Shown: positions 1 to 5,372 of the stretch, in pieces | Position numbering within the stretch: position 1 is the first letter of the stretch | Layout: each line of letters opens with the position of its first letter | Assembly: GCA_035528995.1 (NCBI GenBank) | Contig: DATKXO010000252.1 | Location: 1-9,089 of the forward strand | DNA length: 9,089 nucleotides | Reading direction: 5' to 3' | Origin: DATKXO01 sp035528995 | GTDB taxonomy: Bacteria; Planctomycetota; Phycisphaerae; UBA1845 | Program-made: the position numbers and the translations under genes | Notes under the pieces: model-generated | What the model was told of the DNA's origin: nothing | Database searches by the model: none | What the model saw: the letters and a program-made list of their open reading frames with translations, nothing else

Positions 1-84
1 GCCGGCCGACGGGATGAAGATCTCCGCCACGCCGAAGATCACCCCGGCCAGAAACAACAGGATAACCAGCGTCACCAGGTCCAT
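1..84 (-). CDS. Short NfeD-like membrane protein, N-terminus only (partial)
   Basis: Only the first 28 codons lie in the window; the gene continues past the left edge. The visible peptide begins MDLVTLVILLFLAG and continues VIFGVAEIFIPSAG. It is a hydrophobic membrane segment ending in an E-x-F-x-P-S-A/G-x turn, a pattern typical of NfeD-type membrane domains. The ATG (84 to 82) lies 4 nt after the stop of the long NfeD gene on the same strand, so the two are probably co-transcribed and translationally coupled. Only a weak G-rich ribosome site is visible, inside the end of the upstream gene. Many bacteria carry a protease-bearing long NfeD next to a short NfeD without the protease, often followed by a flotillin-like SPFH protein. 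That arrangement is what I infer here, but the rest of the gene and its neighbour are outside the window. Confidence 0.72.
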   Translation of the reverse strand, partial: MDLVTLVILLFLAGVIFGVAEIFIPSAG

Positions 85-88
85 CGCT

Positions 89-1747
89 TTAGACCAATCC
101 GTCCCCGCCGCTGTCGAGCCGGCGGACGACCACGTGGTTGCCGGACACGTCGATCACCTCGATCGGTGCGCCCTTATCCACCATTTCGCCCTCGGTGACC
201 ACGTCGCGCACCTGGTCGCGGATTCGCGCTTTACCCGCCGGCCGCAGAACCGACAAGGCCACGCCCTGATCGCCGGGCGCCAGGTCGACCGTCTTGATCG
301 TCGTCGCCCCCGCATCGATGGTCTGGCCGCGGGCGATCTCGCCGCTGAGGATCAGCTGGTTGCCCAATCGCGTTTCCGGCAGATACTTGGCCAGGTACCA
401 CATGGCCACCACCGAAATAACCAGAGCGGTCATCATGGCCATCGCTCCGGACTTCATCGCCTCCCAGGTCGCGGGCAATTGCGGCACCACACGCCACGGG
501 CCGGGCTCGCTCGGCACGAATGACATGAAGATGCCCACGACCACCAGGATCATACCCAGTACCCCGGCGATCCCGAAACCGGGCAGGACGAACAGCTCCA
601 CCACCAACAGCAGCACGCCCAGCAGAATCAGCACCAACTCCGAAACGCTGGCCAGCCCGGTCAGGTACGGCGCTCCCACGAAGATGCCCAACGCGATCAA
701 CGCCACCATGCCGGGCACGCCGACGCCCGGCGTGTGAAACTCCACGTACGCCCCCAGCAGAATGATGATCAGCAGGAAGATCCGCACCGGCATCGACGTC
801 ATCCAGCGGACCAGCAGTTCCGACCAGGTGAACTCCAGACGGGGCAGATCGCCCGTCAGGTTGAACCGGGCCTTCAACGCCGATTGCGTGCCCACGATGC
901 CCTTGCAGAAACCGAAGGCGATCGCCTCGCTCTGCGACATGGTCAGCAGCTCGAACTCGTCCACGATCGGCTGGTGCACGGAGATATCGTTTCCGCTGAC
1001 CGGGTCCGTGTACGACTCGACCAGTTTCCACTCCGGCTCCTCGTCACTCGCCGGCTGCGTGGTGGGGTCCAGACCTTCGCCCACGCGGAGCACCTTGACC
1101 TGGTCCTCGACGAACACCCGCTCGCCCGTACGCGTGTTCTCCAGCCACCAGATGATCCGCTCTTTGACCACCAGGGCCTCGCAGAGCACCCGGCTGTAGC
1201 CGTTGCGATTGGCCGAGTCGCGGAACTGGGCCAGCACCGGACTCTCCGCCTTGGCTCGAAGTTCCTCCGGCACCGCCTCGACCCCCATGGGGGACGCCAT
1301 CAGCACCCCGCAGTCGCCGATGCTCGAGGCCGGCGTCATGACGATCTCGTCGCAGGCCACCGCGATCATCGACCCTGCGGAGATCGCCTGCGTGTTCACC
1401 CAGGCCACCGTGTGCACGTCCACCAGGTTCTTGATGAAGTTGCAGATGTTGTCGGCGGCCAGGGCGGCGCCGCCGGGAGTGTCGATCTCGAAGATGATGA
1501 CCTCGGCCCCGTTGTCGCGGGCGATCTGCACCCGCCGCTCGATGCTCTCGGTGGTCACGTCCGAGATTTCGCCCGTGATCGGCACGATGGCGGCATGCCT
1601 GGGCGGACCGTCGGTCGCCGTCGCGGCCGGTGGGTCGCCTGCGCCCACTTCTTGGGCGAACGACACTGGCAGGCCCAGTGCCAACAGGGCTCCAACCGCC
1701 ACGAGGATAGTCGTCCAGTGGGTCCGTCGATCACTGAGTTCTCGCAT
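89..1747 (-). CDS. Long NfeD protein: ClpP/SppA-class membrane serine protease with C-terminal OB-fold
   Basis: The 552-aa product is an envelope protein of the long NfeD class (PH1510-type), thought to cleave membrane proteins and to work with SPFH/stomatin-like partners. Visible order: signal peptide or first membrane helix at about residues 13-31 (ending SFAQ); a crotonase-fold protease domain at about 52-290 with EIDTPGG (87-93), the AISAGS nucleophile motif (Ser123) and Lys166 in RAKAES as the likely dyad base; hydrophobic helices at about 320-337, 345-363, 368-388, 390-411 and 435-453; and an NfeD OB-fold at about 462-545, with LRPAGKARI and VVTEGEMVDKG typical of the family. About 90 residues after Lys166, including an acidic Thr/Pro stretch near 225-240, are longer than in compact family members. 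The ATG at 1747 has GGAGGG at 1755-1760, spaced 7 nt. It heads an operon with the short NfeD gene 4 nt downstream. Confidence 0.93.
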   Translation of the reverse strand: MRELSDRRTHWTTILVAVGALLALGLPVSFAQEVGAGDPPAATATDGPPRHAAIVPITGEISDVTTESIERRVQIARDNGAEVIIFEIDTPGGAALAADNICNFIKNLVDVHTVAWVNTQAISAGSMIAVACDEIVMTPASSIGDCGVLMASPMGVEAVPEELRAKAESPVLAQFRDSANRNGYSRVLCEALVVKERIIWWLENTRTGERVFVEDQVKVLRVGEGLDPTTQPASDEEPEWKLVESYTDPVSGNDISVHQPIVDEFELLTMSQSEAIAFGFCKGIVGTQSALKARFNLTGDLPRLEFTWSELLVRWMTSMPVRIFLLIIILLGAYVEFHTPGVGVPGMVALIALGIFVGAPYLTGLASVSELVLILLGVLLLVVELFVLPGFGIAGVLGMILVVVGIFMSFVPSEPGPWRVVPQLPATWEAMKSGAMAMMTALVISVVAMWYLAKYLPETRLGNQLILSGEIARGQTIDAGATTIKTVDLAPGDQGVALSVLRPAGKARIRDQVRDVVTEGEMVDKGAPIEVIDVSGNHVVVRRLDSGGDGLV

Positions 1748-1789
1748 GGCTCTGCCCTCCGACCGGGCCGCAGATGGGGCCGTCGGCCA

Positions 1790-1811
1790 CCAGGTTGGCT
1801 CGCCAGCCTGG
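1790..1811 (-). other. Hairpin in the NfeD 5' leader
   Basis: The arms CCAGGTTGG and CCAGCCTGG form a 9-bp stem around a CTCG tetraloop. One position pairs G-U on the plus strand and mismatches (C-A) on the minus strand, where the NfeD leader would be read. It lies between the candidate NfeD promoter and the NfeD ribosome site. It could be a leader structure or simply an imperfect dyad bound by a regulator. Confidence 0.35.
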
Positions 1812-1872
1812 CAGACTTCCCCCGATCCGCCCGCGGCGCACCCTCTGCCCGATAAACGACCGACCGATCATT

Positions 1873-1901
1873 ATTCTAGTTCCGGGTGTCAAGGGCGGCA
1901 A
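1873..1901 (-). promoter_or_regulatory. Candidate sigma-70-type promoter for the NfeD operon
   Basis: Read on the minus strand, TTGCCG (positions 1901 to 1896, 4 of 6 matches to the -35 consensus) is followed after 17 bp by TAGAAT (1878 to 1873, 5 of 6 matches to the -10 consensus). This would give a leader of roughly 115-120 nt before the NfeD ATG. A TTGACA hexamer also occurs nearby on the same strand (1892 to 1887) but sits only 8 bp from the -10, too close to act as its -35. Confidence 0.4.
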
Positions 1902-1985
1902 GTTGAAACAAAACCGAAGGTTGGAACGCTGCACCCGCTTGCCCAGGCCCCTCAGGCCGGCCCGAAGAATCAGCCGTCAACCGGC

Positions 1986-1991
1986 TATAAT
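1986..1991 (+). promoter_or_regulatory. Candidate -10 box (TATAAT) for the first propeller gene
   Basis: A perfect TATAAT stands in otherwise GC-rich sequence 121 nt before the chosen ATG of the downstream gene. No recognisable -35 lies 16-18 bp upstream (the sequence there is about CGAAGA), and there is no extended -10 TG. An identical hexamer precedes the second propeller gene, which raises its credibility. Confidence 0.4.
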
Positions 1992-2058
1992 GAAGTTGGA
2001 ACCTCGCCGGCCCTGGACCCGTGAGGGGGGGCCAGCGCCGGGGCGGGCCTCCGGCGAG

Positions 2059-2099
2059 CTCGGGCCGCAAGCCGGCACCGGACGGAGTCCTGGCCCGAG
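2059..2099 (+). other. Leader stem-loop just upstream of the first propeller gene's ribosome site
   Basis: The perfect 8-bp arms CTCGGGCC (2059-2066) and GGCCCGAG (2092-2099) enclose 25 nt. Inside, a second small hairpin GGAC/GTCC (2080-2083 with 2087-2090) can form. The right arm ends 4 nt before the AAGGAG ribosome site, so the structure could affect translation initiation. GC-rich sequence makes chance pairing plausible. Confidence 0.4.
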
Positions 2100-2102
2100 G
2101 GT

Positions 2103-2108
2103 AAGGAG
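2103..2108 (+). promoter_or_regulatory. Ribosome binding site that fixes the start of the first propeller gene
   Basis: AAGGAG at 2103-2108 is spaced 4 nt from the ATG at 2113. The same frame is open further upstream to an ATG at 1774, but only the 2113 start has a ribosome site and yields a clean signal peptide. Confidence 0.7.
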
Positions 2109-2112
2109 CGGC

Positions 2113-3573
2113 ATGTCGGTTCCGAAATCGATTCGCTGGCTTCTCCTGTTGACCGCGGGCGCTTCCGCAATCGTCGCCGGTCCGCGCCTGGCGCAGGCCC
2201 ACTGCCGGGCGAACGAGTCGGCCAAGGTCCTGGCCTCCGACGGGGCCGCGTACGACCAGTTCGGCTCCTCGGCCGGCATCTGGGCTGACACCGCCGTCTT
2301 CGGAGCCCGCTTCGACCAAGACAACGGCGAGGATTCGGGAGCGGCCTACGTGTTCCGTTTCAACGGTCGCAACTGGGTCGAGGAGGCCAAGCTCCTGCCG
2401 GACGACGGCGCGCCTGGGGATTTCTTCGGCCACTCGGCTGCCATGTTCGGTGACACCGTCCTGATCGGAGCCATCCGGACAGACGACAACGGGGCGGATT
2501 CCGGCGCGGCCTACGTGTTCCGCTTCGACGGCGTCCAATGGGTCCAGCAGCAGAAGCTGCTGCCCGACGACGGGGCCGCTTCGGAGAACTTCGGCGAGTC
2601 GGTGGTCGTCCGCGGCGACGTGGCACTCGTCGGGGCGTTCTTCGACAACGACAACGGCAGCGGCTCCGGCTCGGTCTATGCCTTCCGCTTCAACGGCTCG
2701 AGCTGGGTGCAGGAGCAGAAGCTCCTGGCCTCCGACGGCGCCGCGGGTGATCAGTTCGGCGTTTCCCTGGCCCTGGCCGGTGACCCGTCGTGGCGGGCTG
2801 TCATCGGCGCCTACGCGGACGACGACAACGGTTCTCTCTCCGGCTCGGCCTACGTGTTCCACTTCAACGGCGCAACCTGGGTGCAAGAGCAGAAACTACT
2901 CCCCGACGACGGCGCGGCCGGAGACGAATTCGGCTGGGCCGTTGGTGCGACCGGTCCGCCCTTGTGGCGGTTCGTGATTGGTGCGTTCGGCGATGACGAC
3001 AACGGTTCGCTGTCCGGCTCGGCCTACGTCTTCCGCCTCGACGGCGCAACCTGGGTGCAGGAGCAGAAGTTGCTCGCCTCCGACGGCAGCCTGGGCCGCA
3101 TCTTCGGCAAGTCCCTGGCGGCGTCCGGCTCGCTCGCTCTGATCGGTTCGCACCGCGACAAGGACCAGGGCAACTACTCGGGTGCGGCCTACATCTTCCG
3201 CCACAACGGGTCGATCTGGATCGAGGAGGCCAAGATACTGCCCTCCGACGGTGCGGCTGAGGATCGCTTCGCCTGGTCTGTGGCCCTGGCGGGTGAGACG
3301 GCCGCAATCGGCGCACACCGCAACGACGACAGCGGTACGGACTCCGGATCGGGCTACCTCTTCCGAGGCCTGTCCGACTGCAACACCAACGGCACGCTCG
3401 ACCTCTGTGACATCGCCGAAGGGACCAGCCGTGATGACAGAGGCACCGGCCTGCCCGATGAGTGCGATCCGGTCCTCCCGGCACTCTCACAGTGGGGGCT
3501 GATCGCCATGACGGTCCTTGTGGCCGGCGCCGGCGGCGTGGTTATCGGCCGTCGCCGGACGAACGGGGCATGA
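2113..3573 (+). CDS. Exported seven-repeat FG-GAP propeller protein with dockerin-like module and IPTL-CTERM-like anchor (paralog 1)
   Basis: The 486-aa product has no known catalytic motif; a surface adhesion or display role is inferred from architecture. The signal peptide (1-29) ends RLAQA before HC. Seven FG-GAP repeats of 49-58 residues start at about 37, 92, 147, 202, 260, 318 and 373. Each reads roughly KLLxxDGAAxDxFGxS...VIGAxxDDDNGxxSGAAYVFRFNGxxWVQE. The DxDNG turns resemble the cation-binding loops of integrin-alpha blades, and seven repeats would close a propeller. A Cys-bounded dockerin-like module (422-451) follows. The C-terminal 455-482 (LPALSQWGLIAMTVL, a hydrophobic stretch, then GRRR) resembles an IPTL-CTERM sorting signal. 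In module loop 2 the usual DxNxDG is degenerate (DRGTG). A full paralog lies 143 bp downstream on the same strand. The start was chosen by ribosome site and signal peptide. Confidence 0.9.
   Translation: MSVPKSIRWLLLLTAGASAIVAGPRLAQAHCRANESAKVLASDGAAYDQFGSSAGIWADTAVFGARFDQDNGEDSGAAYVFRFNGRNWVEEAKLLPDDGAPGDFFGHSAAMFGDTVLIGAIRTDDNGADSGAAYVFRFDGVQWVQQQKLLPDDGAASENFGESVVVRGDVALVGAFFDNDNGSGSGSVYAFRFNGSSWVQEQKLLASDGAAGDQFGVSLALAGDPSWRAVIGAYADDDNGSLSGSAYVFHFNGATWVQEQKLLPDDGAAGDEFGWAVGATGPPLWRFVIGAFGDDDNGSLSGSAYVFRLDGATWVQEQKLLASDGSLGRIFGKSLAASGSLALIGSHRDKDQGNYSGAAYIFRHNGSIWIEEAKILPSDGAAEDRFAWSVALAGETAAIGAHRNDDSGTDSGSGYLFRGLSDCNTNGTLDLCDIAEGTSRDDRGTGLPDECDPVLPALSQWGLIAMTVLVAGAGGVVIGRRRTNGA
2221..3369 (+). 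repeat. Seven in-frame FG-GAP repeat units of paralog 1
   Basis: The units are 55, 55, 55, 58, 58, 55 and about 47 codons long. Units 4 and 5 are nearly the same at the DNA level: positions 2821-2905 match 2995-3079 at a spacing of 174 bp (58 codons), with exact runs of 17-19 bases. That suggests recent duplication or conversion of one blade. Confidence 0.85.
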
Positions 3574-3575
3574 CT

Positions 3576-3592
3576 CGACGCATAGCGCGTCG
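3576..3592 (+). terminator. Small stem-loop just after the first propeller gene
   Basis: CGACGC (3576-3581) and GCGTCG (3587-3592) form a perfect 6-bp stem with a 5-nt loop, beginning 2 nt after the stop codon. There is no T-run after it, so intrinsic termination is doubtful. It may instead protect the mRNA end. Confidence 0.3.
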
Positions 3593-3616
3593 TACCCCGC
3601 GCCCCAACGCGCCGCC

Positions 3617-3622
3617 TATAAT
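3617..3622 (+). promoter_or_regulatory. Candidate -10 box (TATAAT) for the second propeller gene
   Basis: A perfect TATAAT lies in the 143-bp gap, 94 nt before the chosen ATG. As with the first paralog there is no clear -35 at 16-18 bp. It suggests the two paralogs have separate promoters rather than one shared transcript. Confidence 0.4.
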
Positions 3623-3670
3623 TGGAATGACACGCGCGATGTCGAACACCGCTGGCAATCGTGACGATAA

Positions 3671-3688
3671 CACCGGAATGGTCCGGTG
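3671..3688 (+). other. Perfect hairpin in the leader of the second propeller gene
   Basis: CACCGGA (3671-3677) and TCCGGTG (3682-3688) form a perfect 7-bp stem closing an ATGG tetraloop. It lies 16 nt before the GGGAG ribosome site. The ATG in the loop is in frame with the gene but has no ribosome site. The first paralog also has a stem-loop in the equivalent leader position. Confidence 0.45.
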
Positions 3689-3704
3689 CCGCGGAGTTCG
3701 GCCA

Positions 3705-3709
3705 GGGAG
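3705..3709 (+). promoter_or_regulatory. Ribosome binding site that fixes the start of the second propeller gene
   Basis: GGGAG at 3705-3709 is spaced 7 nt from the ATG at 3717. Upstream in-frame ATGs (3639 and 3678, and others back to 3462) lack such a site and would bury the signal peptide. Confidence 0.65.
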
Positions 3710-3716
3710 CGGTATC

Positions 3717-5195
3717 ATGTTGTTCGGGGTGACTCGCCAGACTCTAGTGTTGACGGTGGCCGTGCTGATCCTCGCCGGCCCGGCGCACCTCGCCCGCGCC
3801 CAATGCCAGTCCGGCGAAATCGCCAAGCTCGTCGCCTCCGACGCCGCGACCGGCGACCAACTCGGGTTCGCCTCCGCCATCTCGGGTGACACCGCCGTCA
3901 TCGGCGCCCGCTACGGCGACGGAAACGAAGCCGACTCCGGCGCCGCCTACGTGTATGTCTGGGATGGTTCGGCCTGGATCGAGGAAGCCAAGCTGATCGC
4001 CGACGACGGCGGCTACGACGACGCTTTCGGCCGCACCGTGGCCGTCTGGGACGGAACCGTATCCGGCCGGCGACGCGCGGTCATCGGCGCGACCCGGGCG
4101 GACCCGGCCGGCGATGCCTCCGGCGCGGCATACGTCTTCCTCTTTGACGGGCAGGACTGGGTGCAGGAACAGAGGCTGCTCGGCACGGACACGACGGCCG
4201 GCGACAACTTCGGCTACTCGGTGGCCATCTGGGGCGAGACCGTCGTCGTCGGAGCACGAGGCGACGGCGGCTGGATCGGGTCGGCCTACGTCTTCGAGTT
4301 CGACGGCCTGACCTGGGTCCAGCAACAGAAGCTGGTGGCCTCCGATGGGGCCGACGGCGACCAGTTCGGCACCTCTGTGGCCATCGCGGATGAGGTGATC
4401 GTCGTCGGCGCCTACTCCGACGACAACGCCAATGGCGTCAACGCCGGCGCCGCCTACGCGTATCGTTACAACGGATCGAGCTGGGATCAGGAAGACAAGC
4501 TGATCGCCTCAAACGGCGCGCCCGACGATTCATTCGGCTGGGCCGTGGCCGCTTGGGGTGATGTGGTCGTCGTCGGGGCCTACCAGGACGATGACAACGG
4601 TGCGGCGTCGGGCTCGGCCTATGCGTTCCGCTACGCCCCCGGCCCGCCGGCAGACTGGCTGGAAGAGCAACACCTGCTCTCCTCCGACGGCGCCTTCGGT
4701 GACCGTTTCGGCTATGCCGTTGCGGCGGCGCCCGACGTGGCCGTCATCAGTGCCCATCTCGATGACGACCAGGGTGCCAGTTCCGGTTCGGCGTACGTCT
4801 TCCACTTCAACGGGGCGAGCTGGACCGAGGCCGCCAAGCTGCTTCCCGCCGACGGCGCGGGCGGTGATCAGTTCGGCCAGTCCCTGGCCGTCTCCGGGCT
4901 CTCGGCCGCTGCCGCACGACGGATTGTGGCCGGCGCCTTCAGGGACGCTGACGCCGGTGCTGCCTCCGGGTCGGCCTACGTCTTCGCCAATGCGGCCGAC
5001 TGTAACGGCAACGGCGTGCTGGACCTGTGCGACATCGCCCTGGCAACGAGTCACGACTACAACGCTGACGGCCTGCCCGACGAGTGCGAAGGTGTCGTTC
5101 CCGCCCTCTCACCGCTGGGCCTGATAACCATGTCGCTGCTGCTGCTCGCGGCCGGGGGCGTCCTGATCCGACGCCGCCTCCGGATTACTCGATAG
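3717..5195 (+). CDS. Exported seven-repeat FG-GAP propeller protein with dockerin-like module and IPTL-CTERM-like anchor (paralog 2)
   Basis: The 492-aa paralog of the preceding gene has the same domain order. The signal peptide (1-28) ends HLARA before QC. The Cys just after the cleavage site is shared with paralog 1 but is not a lipobox, since the preceding residue is Gln here and His there. Seven FG-GAP repeats start at about 36, 91, 152, 204, 260, 318 and 373. Unit 3 is short and its acidic loop is lost (RGDGGWIGSAY), while units 5 and 6 keep DDDNG/DDDQG. The dockerin-like module at 428-457 has intact loops (DCNGNGVLDLCDIA, then DYNADGLPDEC). The C-terminal 462-487 (VPALSPLGLITMS, Leu/Ala stretch, IRRR) is the anchor or sorting signal. 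Fewer near-identical neighbouring units than in paralog 1 suggest less recent internal duplication. Role: surface or extracellular binding, inferred only. Confidence 0.9.
   Translation: MLFGVTRQTLVLTVAVLILAGPAHLARAQCQSGEIAKLVASDAATGDQLGFASAISGDTAVIGARYGDGNEADSGAAYVYVWDGSAWIEEAKLIADDGGYDDAFGRTVAVWDGTVSGRRRAVIGATRADPAGDASGAAYVFLFDGQDWVQEQRLLGTDTTAGDNFGYSVAIWGETVVVGARGDGGWIGSAYVFEFDGLTWVQQQKLVASDGADGDQFGTSVAIADEVIVVGAYSDDNANGVNAGAAYAYRYNGSSWDQEDKLIASNGAPDDSFGWAVAAWGDVVVVGAYQDDDNGAASGSAYAFRYAPGPPADWLEEQHLLSSDGAFGDRFGYAVAAAPDVAVISAHLDDDQGASSGSAYVFHFNGASWTEAAKLLPADGAGGDQFGQSLAVSGLSAAAARRIVAGAFRDADAGAASGSAYVFANAADCNGNGVLDLCDIALATSHDYNADGLPDECEGVVPALSPLGLITMSLLLLAAGGVLIRRRLRITR
3822..4991 (+). repeat. 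Seven in-frame FG-GAP repeat units of paralog 2
   Basis: The units range from about 52 to 61 codons and keep the (K/R)L(L/V/I)xxDGAxxDxFGxxVA...VVGA...GSAYVF pattern. Unit 2 has an inserted SGRRR segment and unit 7 an AAAARR segment at the same blade position, where units 4 and 5 of paralog 1 carry their own W-R insert. Confidence 0.85.
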
Positions 5196-5372
5196 CGAAC
5201 CACCAATCAAAAACCCGACATTACCCGGGCCTCCTCGCGCACGCCTTCCATCAAGCCGCCACCAGCTTCTTCGAGGTTGAAGCCACATTCGCGCCGATTC
5301 GGGAACCCATCACCCGCCCCGGCGTCCAACACCAGCGGATGAACGCAACACCAACGCACGGGGGATAGTCCG

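Larger units (their letters stand above)
1748..2112. promoter_or_regulatory. Divergent intergenic region between the NfeD operon and the first propeller gene
   Basis: This 365-bp stretch separates two divergently transcribed genes. Open frames cross it but none has family resemblance or a credible ribosome site, so I read it as regulatory and leader sequence. It holds a sigma-70-like promoter facing left (1873-1901), a TATAAT box facing right (1986-1991), a hairpin in the NfeD leader (1790-1811) and a larger stem-loop just before the propeller gene (2059-2099). The part from about 2010 to 2100 is very GC-rich. Confidence 0.6.

Noticed and set aside
734..2024. Long plus-strand open frames over the NfeD gene and intergenic region (373 and 273 codons)
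   Set aside because: They are antisense shadows caused by high GC. The products are His/Arg-rich or Ser-rich without domains, while the minus strand encodes a complete NfeD protein.
1774..2112. N-terminal extension of 113 codons on the first propeller gene
   Set aside because: The extension is Pro/Arg-rich with no domain and would bury a good signal peptide. The ATG at 2113 has an AAGGAG site.
1876..2886. Minus-strand open frame of 336 codons antisense to the first propeller gene
   Set aside because: Its repetitive peptide is simply the complement of the FG-GAP repeats. It lacks a ribosome site and a credible product.
2221..4991. Regularly spaced repeats that might suggest a CRISPR array or tandem DNA repeat
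   Set aside because: The periodicity of about 165-174 bp is in frame and reflects protein repeats. There are no short conserved DNA repeats with unique spacers.
5196..5372. Promoter search upstream of the vWA gene
   Set aside because: A TTGAAG occurs at 5277-5282 but no acceptable -10 follows at 16-18 bp. I cannot place a promoter.
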